Source of the DNA: Ignavibacteria bacterium
GTDB taxonomy: Bacteria > Bacteroidota > Ignavibacteria > Tepidaquicellales > Tepidaquicellaceae
Reading direction: 5' to 3'
Assembly (NCBI GenBank): GCA_028714695.1
Contig: JAQTLX010000002.1
Location: 226,875-290,874, forward strand
DNA: 64,000 bases
The position numbers were made by a program, and so were the translations under genes. The stretch's first letter is position 1. Every line of letters starts with the position of its first letter. This document shows, one piece after another, positions 1 to 9,312 of the stretch. Below the pieces are notes generated by a model. That model was not told where the DNA came from, did no database searches, and saw only the letters and a program-made list of their open reading frames with translations.

Positions 1-987
1 GATTACACCATCTTCAAACCGGGTTTGTATACGGATCTTGAAATTACTTCAAATAACCTTGAACTGGAAAAAGAAAAGAAAAACAAATCCGATATTGATA
101 TAAAAGTGGAAATTGCCGAAGCATACGATATTGTTGTGCTTAAATCTTTGCAGTATGAAATAGCAAAACAAAACGAAAATCGTTTTAAAGAGTACTTTAA
201 ACTTGCAGCAGGCAAATACAATAATGGGACAATGCTTGAGAGCGATATGCTGCTATCGGAACTGGATTATAAAAATGCAACTGCTAATACGGAAAAGCAA
301 AAGCAAAATTATTTATTAAGCGTTCAAAACCTTAAATACAAAATTAACATACCCTTGCAATCTGTAATTATCCTTACGGATTCATTACAATCTTTCACCG
401 AAAATAATATTAGCGCTGATTTTAATAATCAGCATGTGAATCGTCCTGAAATTAATATGCTGTCAATCCAAAAGTCTAATTTTGAATTGCAGTTGAAAAA
501 AGCAAAACAAAATTATCTCCCGGCATTGTCTCTTATTGCAAATTACACGCAACTTTTCCAGGGACCGGGATTTGAATACAATAATAGTTTCTATTGGGCT
601 CCGGTTAGTTATATTGGATTTAAATTATCTTTTCCGTTGACAGGATATTTAAAAAACACAAATACAGTAGAAGAGTCTAAATTGAAATTGTCACGGTCCG
701 ATATGGAACTAAAGCAAAAAACTATAGATGTTCGGTACGAAATGCAAGAAGCGTTAACTAAATTGAATAATGCGAACCAAAATCTGGTAACATCAAAAGA
801 TAATTACACTTTTTCGCAAAAATTATATGAACTAAAAAAACAACAATACAATACAGGCTCATTTTCATACGAAAATTTATTAGACACCGAGAAGTCCTTA
901 AGCAATAGTGAGCAAGAGTACATATTAGCAGTCTATAACTACTTTATCGCTGCAATATACTATCAAAAGGCTGCGGGAAGATTTTAG
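1..987 (+). CDS. TolC-family outer-membrane efflux protein, C-terminal part
   Basis: The reading frame is open from base 1, so this is the 3' part of a longer gene; the TTG at 25 is probably not the start. The visible 329 residues are mostly long amphipathic helices rich in Lys, Gln, Asn and Glu. Two stretches near residues 190-215 (full of Tyr, Phe and Gly) look like outer-membrane beta strands. This helix-helix-strand repeat is the layout of the OEP/TolC family, the trimeric outer-membrane channel of RND and ABC exporters. The partner pump genes would lie upstream, outside the window. Family assignment rests on pattern and composition. The next gene downstream is a broken kinase, so operon context does not help. 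Confidence 0.72.
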   Translation, partial: DYTIFKPGLYTDLEITSNNLELEKEKKNKSDIDIKVEIAEAYDIVVLKSLQYEIAKQNENRFKEYFKLAAGKYNNGTMLESDMLLSELDYKNATANTEKQKQNYLLSVQNLKYKINIPLQSVIILTDSLQSFTENNISADFNNQHVNRPEINMLSIQKSNFELQLKKAKQNYLPALSLIANYTQLFQGPGFEYNNSFYWAPVSYIGFKLSFPLTGYLKNTNTVEESKLKLSRSDMELKQKTIDVRYEMQEALTKLNNANQNLVTSKDNYTFSQKLYELKKQQYNTGSFSYENLLDTEKSLSNSEQEYILAVYNYFIAAIYYQKAAGRF

Positions 988-1115
988 TATCTCTATATTA
1001 AGCAGAACGAATAAGCATACTGATTGGTAATCCGAAATCCTCAAAAATTTATAATTCACTAAAAAATGAAATATAAATTTTGAATGGGAATTATCTATCC
1101 CGTAAAATAAATATC

Positions 1116-1143
1116 GTATACTGTATACTGTATACTGTATATT
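1116..1143. repeat. 7-bp tandem repeat, 4 copies
   Basis: Three perfect GTATACT units are followed by one GTATATT unit in the gap between the TolC-like gene and the kinase remnant. The unit length of 7 bp recurs at other loci in the window. Confidence 0.85.
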
Positions 1144-1199
1144 AGTAATTCACTGACGGGGTAAGTATAATTAACCTTTTATAACATATATCAAAAAGC

Positions 1200-1805
1200 C
1201 GGATTGATAAAAAGAATCACGAAATAATATTCAAAACATTCAGGCAGGAAAGCGAAGACTGCGGCAGAAACTTTGATGGGATGGGCTTGGTTTGATTATT
1301 ACGAAACGGTTTGTTGAAATGCTGAACGGTAAAATTGAATTGAAAAGAAAAATTGAAGCAGGTTCTACATTTACTTTAAGACTTCAGATTTTTAAATATA
1401 TCGAAATACCGGATGAAAAAATTACAAAAGATAGACAAGGGAAAAAAGTTTCTGCAATAACTCCGACAAAGAATAAGAAGTCATCAATTATAATTGTTAA
1501 GAACGAAAAGGAAATCCACAATATATCTACGCCGTATTTAAAAAACTATATAAAGCGGATACGGCCTCGGACGGATTCGAGGCAACAGCAAAGTCAAAGA
1601 ATGCGCATTCCGATATCATACACATGGATATGAATCTCGGAAGGGGAATAGACTGTATTCAGGCTACCAAAGAAATAAAAAAACTGGAAGGATATGAAAA
1701 AACTCCTATTGCAGCGCTAACCGCCTATGTGCAAACGGTGATGAGGAAGAATTTATTGCAAACTGGTGTACGCATTATCCTGGTAAAACATTTTCAAAAG
1801 ATTAA
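1200..1805 (+). pseudogene. Decayed hybrid histidine kinase / response regulator
   Basis: Conserved pieces of one protein occur in order but in changing frames. From about 1203 a frame encodes the end of an HATPase domain (IDKKNHEIIFKTFRQ... FDGMG). It shifts near 1286 to a second frame giving LGLIITKRFVEMLNG, the G2 box. Near 1549 it shifts again to a frame encoding a receiver domain with the phospho-acceptor block HMDMNLGRG, and near 1737 a third shift gives GDEEEFIANWCTHYPGKTF and a TAA at 1803. Three frameshifts within 600 bp, and no kinase N-terminus in the 200 bp upstream, indicate a gene remnant. The short ORFs at 1292-1633 and 1624-1821 are fragments of it. Confidence 0.82.
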
Positions 1806-1911
1806 TTATTTGCTGTTGTAAATGATATTTTAAGCCGTCGGTGAAAAATGATTACTAAGATTATTATAGATGAAAAACGGGCGCAGCCACGGCGTTCAAT
1901 ATTAAGAAAAA

Positions 1912-4659
1912 TTATTTAATGTAAAGCATTTTCTTGGAATCAACTTTATCTCCTGATTTTAAAATGTAAGAGTACAAGCCGCTCGAGAAATTTGAACCGT
2001 CGAAATCTACTTGATAATATCCCGCCGGGAGATTATTATCTAACAGTGTAGTTATCAGTCTGCCCGTCATATCATAAACTTTCAAACTTACATCCGATTG
2101 GCTTACAATTCGAAATTCGATTCTTGTTGCGGGATTAAACGGATTGGGATAATTTTGCGAAAGACTAAATTTGGACGGATCGTTAATAATTACTTTGTTT
2201 TGTAAATTATAATATACAAAATTACCGTTAAAATCTATTTGCTTCAAACGATATGAATATGTACCGGTTTCAAGTTCTGCGTCATAATATCGGTAGTAAT
2301 TTGTGGTATTTGAATTACCTATTCCCATTACAAATCCGATTTTAGTCCAGTTAGCGTTTCTGTAATCCGAACGTTCAATATCAAATCCAAGGTTATCGTT
2401 TTCGTTTGCAGTGACCCAGTTTAAAGTTACTTTGTTGTTATTTGTAACGGAAGTAAATGACTGCAGTTCGACCGATAAAATTTCATCGAGAGTATTATCG
2501 GAAGAGTTGCTTGCAATAATGTAATCGCCGAATGAACTTAAATTCGTTCTGCTGATAATAGGATCGGTAACAGTCCCGGTACCAATAACATTATTCCCCT
2601 GTACCGACCATGCAGAGTCGATGCGTTCCAAAATTCTTAGTTTCTGAGGGCTTTGAATCCCCAGAAAAGATTTTGCTTCAAGCGAAAGTCCGTAATTAAT
2701 ACCCGTAATCGTAACCGGCGTTAAGTTCCAATATCCGTCTTTGCTGTATACATTCAGAATATATCCGTTATCAATATAGTTTACATTTAAGCCTCCTGCA
2801 TTGGCGGCAATGAATTCTGCTGTTAGACTGCCGTCCGAAGATGAACCTGACAAAAGGATGTTTAAAGTAAGCATTCTGCCGAGCGAAATATCTTGTCCGA
2901 GAGGGAATATGTACTTCCCGATAGTTTTGCTTCCAATCGCTCTCTGAAATTTTCCCTTTATATATCCGGCTGTATAGGTTAAAGAACTTATCGCGGTATT
3001 TGAAAGAGTCAAAGTGCCGGTACCCATATTTATCAGTCCGCTGTACATAACAATTGAACCGCTTACGGTTTGGTTTGAATTAAAAACAATTGTATTACTG
3101 TTCTGGAACGTTAAACTACCGGATATTGCTGCCGGCAATCCATTGCCGGGGATTTGATTTACGATACCGTTATAAATATAATTACTTCCCGGGTTATAAG
3201 TTCGTGTTCCTTTTGTCTGTATATTACCGCTTAAAGATGAAGCAGTGATGCCATTAGGTGAGCCTATATAAATTCTTCCTCCGCTGTCTATTATAAAAGT
3301 ATTCAACGTTGTGTCAGGTGTCGAAATTATTCCAGTTCCGGTTTTTAGAATTCCGGTCGGAAATACTTCATAGTTATAATTAACTGAGATATTGTAATTA
3401 TTCATATCCAGCGAGCCGTAAACATAAAAATACGTATTCGTTCTGCTTCCAAGTACATTCATATTCGATGATAAAATCAGTGCGGAATTATTTGCTACTT
3501 CGATGCTCAATCCGTTTGACGATTCGGTTAAATTGGAGGAAGAATAATATTGTGTGGTTGTACCGCAGAAATTAATTTTTGCGGTACCGCCCGTCCTAAC
3601 CACTTTCCCACCTGAAGATGTAAAGTTACCTTTCAAATTCATCGCATTAATACCGTTACCAAGATCGAGTGTACCGCCCGATTGTGTAAAATTACCGTTA
3701 ACATTAAGTAGAAAGATACTTGTACCGATTCCGCCAAGAACAACTTTAGTGTTTCCTGAAACACTTAAATTACCGGCTACACTAAGAGTGTTAGCAGTAG
3801 TGTTGAATATTTGCAGATTCTTGCCGTTTGTGTTAGTAAAACTTAGATTCCCATTTACGGTCTTAAATATGTCATTCAAACTAAGATCCTGTCCCTGTGC
3901 TGCGCAATCCCATGTAAAGTTATAGAAAGATTGATTCAGATTTTGAGGCAAAGTGGTTACAATACCTGTTATCTTCAAAGTTGAACCCGAATTCCATGTG
4001 GATATCGGAATATTGCCTGTGGTTCCATCCTGATTATATATCAACTGACCGCCGTTATTTACTACTGTCGATCCGCCGTTATAAAAGTTCTTCCCGTTAG
4101 TTTGCAGTATCCCGTTTATTTCTAAAGATGTATTCGATTGAAAAGTATTGTTGTTTGTTATAATCCCTCCTGCTAAAATTACTATTTTCACAGAACAATA
4201 ACTCTGACCTGTCGATGAAACAATAAAATTACCTGCTATATTTAAATTTCCGGAAGTCAGATTAGTTTGCCCAATTACGTTCATAGTACCACCGGAAAGT
4301 ACGTTTATTGTTCCCGAAAAATTCATTGAACTTCCAGTATTCATATTCATATTTCCGGAAATATTGACGGTAGGGCTGATAGTGGAACCTACCGTGGCGC
4401 CAATATTCAATGTCCCTGCAACCTTAATATTCGTATCAATAATTAAATAATGCATAATTGTTGTTGTTCCGCTGTTTAACGGGGGTATTTTTACAGCGTT
4501 TACCCATGTTGTACCGTTAAATAACTGCCAGTTTGCAGCGGAAGTGAATTTAACATTTCCGTTAGACCTGTAATCTCCGGATGATTGGGCATGAACACTT
4601 GTCCAAAATAATGTTGCAAGAAGGAGAGATAATGAATATAGAATAATTTTTTTGTTCAT
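1912..4659 (-). CDS. Secreted protein with T9SS type A C-terminal sorting domain
   Basis: About 915 residues. I chose the ATG at 4659 because an AGAGGA ribosome site lies just upstream and because it gives a clean signal peptide (MNKKIILYSLSLLLATLFW, cleaved near VHAQ). The long middle part (about 60-700) is a chain of short Gly/Asn/Ser/Thr-rich strands, as in beta-helix or passenger-type surface proteins. A fibronectin-like module follows (about 740-835), then the T9SS domain with QNYPNPFNPATRIEF and a C-terminal GLYSYILKSGDKVDSKKMLY. It should be exported by Sec, moved across the outer membrane by T9SS, and anchored or released. Substrate is unknown. The last ~180 residues closely resemble those of the secreted protein at 16108-17892. 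Confidence 0.85.
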   Translation of the reverse strand: MNKKIILYSLSLLLATLFWTSVHAQSSGDYRSNGNVKFTSAANWQLFNGTTWVNAVKIPPLNSGTTTIMHYLIIDTNIKVAGTLNIGATVGSTISPTVNISGNMNMNTGSSMNFSGTINVLSGGTMNVIGQTNLTSGNLNIAGNFIVSSTGQSYCSVKIVILAGGIITNNNTFQSNTSLEINGILQTNGKNFYNGGSTVVNNGGQLIYNQDGTTGNIPISTWNSGSTLKITGIVTTLPQNLNQSFYNFTWDCAAQGQDLSLNDIFKTVNGNLSFTNTNGKNLQIFNTTANTLSVAGNLSVSGNTKVVLGGIGTSIFLLNVNGNFTQSGGTLDLGNGINAMNLKGNFTSSGGKVVRTGGTAKINFCGTTTQYYSSSNLTESSNGLSIEVANNSALILSSNMNVLGSRTNTYFYVYGSLDMNNYNISVNYNYEVFPTGILKTGTGIISTPDTTLNTFIIDSGGRIYIGSPNGITASSLSGNIQTKGTRTYNPGSNYIYNGIVNQIPGNGLPAAISGSLTFQNSNTIVFNSNQTVSGSIVMYSGLINMGTGTLTLSNTAISSLTYTAGYIKGKFQRAIGSKTIGKYIFPLGQDISLGRMLTLNILLSGSSSDGSLTAEFIAANAGGLNVNYIDNGYILNVYSKDGYWNLTPVTITGINYGLSLEAKSFLGIQSPQKLRILERIDSAWSVQGNNVIGTGTVTDPIISRTNLSSFGDYIIASNSSDNTLDEILSVELQSFTSVTNNNKVTLNWVTANENDNLGFDIERSDYRNANWTKIGFVMGIGNSNTTNYYRYYDAELETGTYSYRLKQIDFNGNFVYYNLQNKVIINDPSKFSLSQNYPNPFNPATRIEFRIVSQSDVSLKVYDMTGRLITTLLDNNLPAGYYQVDFDGSNFSSGLYSYILKSGDKVDSKKMLYIK

Positions 4660-5031
4660 ATTTTTTTGTCCTCTCAATTTAGTCTATCCAATCATAAATA
4701 TCCGATTTCTATAAGTGGTTAATATAATATTCGAAATTATCCGGTGAAAAAAGAGGAACAATATCAATAATAATTAACTGAAGAAATAATATTCTATAAT
4801 ATATAGGTCACATTATATCTTACACCTATCAAAGCCATATAGTTCCGTGTTTCATTGAGACATCCCATTGCAGAAAAGTATTGATATTCGTGCACAAGTT
4901 TCATAAGGTACAGACAGTTGAAGAATAAAAAAATGCTCAGCGGAATATTTAGGTTTTACCATTAATCGAGTGCCGGTAAAATGTAATTGTTTGTCGAATG
5001 TAGTTAGTGAGAATAGTCATGCAATATTAAT
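4660..5031. other. Intergenic gap, no gene seen
   Basis: About 370 bp between the start of the T9SS cargo gene and the terminator of the lipoprotein gene. Every frame is broken and I recognise no RNA gene. It must hold the promoter of the minus-strand cargo gene near its left end, but I cannot place it. Confidence 0.5.
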
Positions 5032-5065
5032 AAAGGGTTTTGTAATCTAAATTACAAAACCCTTT
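5032..5065 (-). terminator. Hairpin terminator of the lipoprotein gene
   Basis: A perfect 15-bp inverted repeat (5032-5046 with 5051-5065) with a 4-nt loop sits 24 bp past the stop of the minus-strand gene at 5089. The arms end in T/A runs on both sides, so it may work in both directions. Confidence 0.8.
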
Positions 5066-5088
5066 TATAATAACTATAGTAGTTTCGG

Positions 5089-5805
5089 TTATTGTTTAAT
5101 GTAGTCGATAAGAATATATCTGACATTTCCGCTCGAATCAGTATCCCTCTGTATTTTTGCTCTGAATTTTCCGGACAAGGCAGGCGCCTCTTCGCCGTTT
5201 TTTCCCCAATCTTTCGGATTAGAATGTACATTACCTGTCCAGCCTGAACCTGTAGAATAAACGTTTACTTCAGCAGAGAAAAAATCTTTGCCGAGATCCG
5301 TCATACGTGCAACCTGTGAAAATATGAATGCTTCTCCGTCTGCAACAGGAAGATAATAATATCCGTTCTTAAATTTAAATGTACCTGTTGATTTATGACT
5401 TTTGATGTTCTTTCCGAAATATTGAAACACAGCTTCATTTACAAAATCTGATTTAATCTTTGAATTGGAATTATCAATTTTTTCAAATTTATTACGGCTG
5501 TTTTTGTATATATGTAAAATACCGAAGTCAATCAAAGTTTCATCTTTAATGTTTTCGCTTGTAAAAGATTCAAGGTTGACTTCGGAGAAGTTGCTGAAAA
5601 ACACATTAAGTTTCTTTTGCTCTTCGTCTGAAAGTTTTATATCTCCGTGTGTTTTAATTTCTTCTTTGGAAGCAGTAATATCTTTATTCGTTTGAGCAGT
5701 CGAATTTTCATTCTTGTTTGTTTCCGGCTTTTCAGATTTACATGAATACAAAAAAAATATCAATAATCCTGATAGAAAAAGGACGGGGAATAAGGGTTTT
5801 TTCAT
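5089..5805 (-). CDS. Putative lipoprotein of unknown function
   Basis: 238 residues. The N-terminus is a lipoprotein signal: two Lys, a hydrophobic stretch, then the lipobox LYSC with Cys at about residue 22. A low-complexity linker rich in Lys, Glu, Asn and Thr follows to about residue 60, typical of a tether to the membrane. The folded part ends in an aromatic/Gly-rich region (GSGWTGNVHSNPKDWG). I do not recognise the family. The gene stands alone, with a strong terminator behind it and a divergent S46 peptidase gene in front, so neighbours do not suggest a role. Confidence 0.75.
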   Translation of the reverse strand: MKKPLFPVLFLSGLLIFFLYSCKSEKPETNKNENSTAQTNKDITASKEEIKTHGDIKLSDEEQKKLNVFFSNFSEVNLESFTSENIKDETLIDFGILHIYKNSRNKFEKIDNSNSKIKSDFVNEAVFQYFGKNIKSHKSTGTFKFKNGYYYLPVADGEAFIFSQVARMTDLGKDFFSAEVNVYSTGSGWTGNVHSNPKDWGKNGEEAPALSGKFRAKIQRDTDSSGNVRYILIDYIKQ

Positions 5806-6016
5806 AAATCTTAAATTGATTATAAAATTTGTTATAACATAAAGTTATGCCATCGGGATGTGAAATTAAATGTAAAATTAATGACTGGTAATTATATCTG
5901 AATATTATGTAAAGCGGATTCAAATAAAGCCGTATCTTTTAATAAAAAAAATCGTATTAATATATAAACACATTCAAAATGTCATCAAATGTATTTCATA
6001 AATCAATCATAAAATT

Positions 6017-8170
6017 ATGAGAATCAAGAAGACTATCTTATCATTGCTGTTTTTTGCAATAACAATATCAAACTCAATTGCAGACGAGGGGATGTGGATT
6101 CCTTCGAATCTTGAAAAGATATATGCGAATATGCAGAAACTCGGACTTACGATTCCGATAAATCAAATGTATGATGTAAACAATCCAAGCATAAAAGACG
6201 CGATTGTTATGCTCGACTACGGACAGTGCACTGCCGAAATCATTTCGCCCGAAGGATTGATGCTTACCAATCATCATTGCGGATACGGAAACATACAGTT
6301 TCATTCAACCGTAGCGCATGATTACCTTAAAGACGGGTTCTGGGCATATTCAAAAAGCGAAGAACTCCCGTGTCCCGGCAAAACTGCGTCTTTACTGGTA
6401 CGAATTGAAAGAGTAACGGACAGAGTATTGCAGGGTGTTGCCTTTGATGCGCCCGACAGGGAAAGGAATATGAAAATCAATGAAACCATTACCAAGATAG
6501 TTAATGATGCAACACAGGGTACAACGTATGAAGCAAACGTTTTTCCGATGCTGAACAGCAATGAATATTACCTGTATGTTTATGAAACGTACAGGGATAT
6601 CAGACTTGTAGGAGCGCCTCCTTCGTCGATTGGGAAGTTCGGCGGAGATACCGATAACTGGATGTGGCCGAGGCACACGGGTGATTTTTCAATGTTCAGG
6701 ATATATACGGGCCCAGACGGAAAACCTGCGGAATATTCAGCGAACAACGTTCCGTTGAAGCCTAAATTTTACTTTCCCGTTTCGCTCAAAGGTTATAAGG
6801 AAAACGATTTTGCAATGATATGGGGATTCCCGGGTTCAACGGACAGATATCTGCCGTCCTATGGAATTAAGTTCAAGGCGGATTATACAAATGCGGCATC
6901 GGTCAAACTGAAATACGCGAAGATGCAGATAATGAAAGAATATATGGACAAGGATCAGGGCACAAAGATAAAATACGCGGATAAATACGCGTATCTTGCG
7001 AATTTCTGGAAAAAAGACCTTGAAGAAACAAAGGCAATCAGAAAACTTAAAGTAGTCGAAGACAAATATAGTGTAGAACAGGAATTCAAGATAAAGGCAT
7101 CACAGAATCCCGAGTGGGAGCAAAAGTACGGCAGTGTAATCAACGAATTCGAAGATATATATAAAGAAAGAACAGATACAAAATATACTCTGGCTAATTT
7201 TTATTTCTTTGAAACTACATATTTATACGGCTGCGAACTTCTGAATTTTATAAAGCAATATTCGTATCTGGTTGATTCGGTAAAACAGAATAAAGTAACT
7301 CCTGAAGTTATCGAATCCGTCAAATTAAATTCAGCGCAGTTTTTTAAGGACTATGATATGGTTATTGATAAGAAGATATTCGCGAAACTGCTTCAGTATT
7401 ATTACGAAGACATTCCAAAACAATTCCATCCTGGAATTTTCAAAAAAGTGGAAATGGATTTCAAGGGAGATTTCTCGAAATATGCGGATTACGTTTATGA
7501 AAATTCCGTGTTTTCAACTAAGGAGAAATTATTCGGTTTTCTAAAAAATCCGGATGCAAATCGTATCGAGCAGGACCCCGCGGTTCAGACATATTTTTCT
7601 ATGCTGGAGAATAACATGAAAATACTTACAAAATATTCTTCAAGCAACGCACGCCTTATCAGAGCAAAGCGTATGTTTTTATCGGGTCAGAGGGAAATGC
7701 AGCAGGAAAAAGATTTCTATCCCGATGCAAACAGCACCATGAGAATCACATACGGAAAAGTCATTCCTTTCAACCCGCGCGATGCTGTACATTACGATTA
7801 TACAACGACTCTCGAAGGCATAATGGAAAAGGAGGATTCTTCCAATGACGAATTTATTGTGCCTGAAAAACTGAAAAACATATATGACAGTAAAGATTAT
7901 GGACGTTACGCCATCGGCGGCAAAATGCCGGTTTGTTTTCTTACGGATAATGATATTACCGGCGGCAATTCCGGCAGTCCTGTAATGAACGGCAGCGGAG
8001 AATTAATCGGTATTGCATTCGACGGTAACTCGGAGGCAATGAGCAGCGACCTTCATTTTGATCCGGCGTTGCAGAGATGCATTAACGTCGATATCAGATA
8101 CGTACTGCTGATAATAGAAAAATACGCCGGTGCAAGTAATTTAATTTCGGAAATGAAAATTGTGCAGTAA
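6017..8170 (+). CDS. S46 family dipeptidyl peptidase (DPP7/DPP11 type)
   Basis: 717 residues, the usual S46 length, with a signal peptide (cleaved after about residue 22). It is a periplasmic serine exopeptidase that removes dipeptides from oligopeptide N-termini, a feeding route of peptide-using FCB bacteria. The triad blocks are present: His87 in LTNHHCGYG, Asp in GGDTDNWMWPRHTGDF (211-226), and Ser652 in GGNSGSPVMN. After the serine, AFDGNSEAMSSD places Gly670 where DPP7 has Gly and DPP11 has Arg. This favours hydrophobic rather than acidic P1 residues (inference from known S46 enzymes). An alpha/beta hydrolase gene follows 16 bp downstream and may be co-transcribed. Confidence 0.95.
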   Translation: MRIKKTILSLLFFAITISNSIADEGMWIPSNLEKIYANMQKLGLTIPINQMYDVNNPSIKDAIVMLDYGQCTAEIISPEGLMLTNHHCGYGNIQFHSTVAHDYLKDGFWAYSKSEELPCPGKTASLLVRIERVTDRVLQGVAFDAPDRERNMKINETITKIVNDATQGTTYEANVFPMLNSNEYYLYVYETYRDIRLVGAPPSSIGKFGGDTDNWMWPRHTGDFSMFRIYTGPDGKPAEYSANNVPLKPKFYFPVSLKGYKENDFAMIWGFPGSTDRYLPSYGIKFKADYTNAASVKLKYAKMQIMKEYMDKDQGTKIKYADKYAYLANFWKKDLEETKAIRKLKVVEDKYSVEQEFKIKASQNPEWEQKYGSVINEFEDIYKERTDTKYTLANFYFFETTYLYGCELLNFIKQYSYLVDSVKQNKVTPEVIESVKLNSAQFFKDYDMVIDKKIFAKLLQYYYEDIPKQFHPGIFKKVEMDFKGDFSKYADYVYENSVFSTKEKLFGFLKNPDANRIEQDPAVQTYFSMLENNMKILTKYSSSNARLIRAKRMFLSGQREMQQEKDFYPDANSTMRITYGKVIPFNPRDAVHYDYTTTLEGIMEKEDSSNDEFIVPEKLKNIYDSKDYGRYAIGGKMPVCFLTDNDITGGNSGSPVMNGSGELIGIAFDGNSEAMSSDLHFDPALQRCINVDIRYVLLIIEKYAGASNLISEMKIVQ

Positions 8171-8186
8171 TTTAAATCATTTCCCA

Positions 8187-9080
8187 ATGAAAAAGATATT
8201 TTTGGTAATCGGATTTTTAATTCTGTGCAGCGCTTTTGCCGCTGCACAGAACACTCTTCCCGGAGATGTAAAAAGCGGTTATCTTGAAATCGGGAAAGCG
8301 AAATTTTATTATGAAGAAAAAGGTACCGGCATGCCTATGTTCATGGTGCATGGAGGCTATATTGACAGGCGAATGTGGGATGAACAATTTAATTACTTCT
8401 CAAATAATTACCGAGTCATACGCTATGACGCAAGAAATCACGGTTTTACAACATCGGATTCCGAATCATTTTCCAATTACGAAGATTTGAATAATATAAT
8501 GGAAAAACTGAATATCGATAAAGCGGTCGTGATGGGACTTTCGATGGGAGGTTTGATTTCAATAGACTTTGCACTTGAGCATCCGGAAAAAGTGATAGCG
8601 ATAATTCCTGTCTCGACTGGACTGTCCGGTTTCAATGCAAAAGATAAAGCATGGCAGGAATTCGATAAGAATTTAAATGATGCTTACGATAAGGATGGTG
8701 TCAATGGTGCGGTTGAATGTATGTTACGTGCCTGGACAGACGGTCCGCTGAGGAAACCCGAACAGGTGAATAAGTCAGTCAGGGAAAAAGTCGGCATGAT
8801 GCTGAAATATACTCTGGATAAAATTGATTTCAGACTGGTTCCCGGGAGACTATCGCCTCCTGCACTGGACAGATTATCAGAAATCAAGGTCCCTGTTCTG
8901 ACAATATACGGGGACATCGATATGCAGGGAATAATTGATATATCAGAAAAAATCGAGAAAGAAGTTGCAGGCTCGAAAAGAGCAGTAATCAAAGGGGCTG
9001 CACATATGGTAAATATGGAATATCCCGATGAGTTTAATAAAACAGTTGAATCTTTTTTAAAAGAGATTAGCGAAAAATAA
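8187..9080 (+). CDS. Secreted alpha/beta-hydrolase fold protein
   Basis: 297 residues from the ATG at 8187. The longer frame from 8160 overlaps the upstream gene and would hide the signal peptide MKKIFLVIGFLILCSAFAAA. The alpha/beta-hydrolase catalytic set is visible: oxyanion-hole HGG near residue 52, nucleophile Ser119 in GLSMGG, acid Asp243 in YGDID, and His273 in GAAHMVN. These place it with small periplasmic esterases or peptidases of the fold. Substrate cannot be read from the sequence. It lies 16 bp after the S46 peptidase, so a shared transcript is likely; a role in degrading extracellular peptides or esters is only a guess. Confidence 0.88.
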   Translation: MKKIFLVIGFLILCSAFAAAQNTLPGDVKSGYLEIGKAKFYYEEKGTGMPMFMVHGGYIDRRMWDEQFNYFSNNYRVIRYDARNHGFTTSDSESFSNYEDLNNIMEKLNIDKAVVMGLSMGGLISIDFALEHPEKVIAIIPVSTGLSGFNAKDKAWQEFDKNLNDAYDKDGVNGAVECMLRAWTDGPLRKPEQVNKSVREKVGMMLKYTLDKIDFRLVPGRLSPPALDRLSEIKVPVLTIYGDIDMQGIIDISEKIEKEVAGSKRAVIKGAAHMVNMEYPDEFNKTVESFLKEISEK

Positions 9081-9092
9081 TTACCAAAACTT

Positions 9093-9134
9093 AATAGTGC
9101 ACCGGCCTTAGTATTGGCTGTGTGTGCTATTTTG
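9093..9134 (+). terminator. Possible hairpin terminator
   Basis: Outer arms 9093-9102 and 9122-9131 pair over about 10 bp with two G-U pairs, and a small GCC/GGC inner stem adds to it. A short T run follows. It lies 12 bp after the hydrolase stop codon. Confidence 0.45.
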
Positions 9135-9312
9135 CAGCAAATATTTCTATTAGGATATTCACATAAGAATGTTCTATGTTACAATTTTATATTTCAGATT
9201 ATCGGTATACTGTAAAAATTACATTTTATTAATGTTGGATTAGCATTTAATAAAGATTTTTTTGATATTTTGCTTGTAATCGGACATTAGAAAAATATAA
9301 TCTACATCAACT

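Noticed and set aside
1292..1821. Two separate small genes (113 and 65 aa)
   Set aside because: They are frame pieces of one broken hybrid kinase and share its domain order.
3554..3925. 123-aa plus-strand ORF
   Set aside because: It is antisense to the T9SS cargo gene, Pro/Val/Leu-rich from reversed repeat codons, with no start signal.
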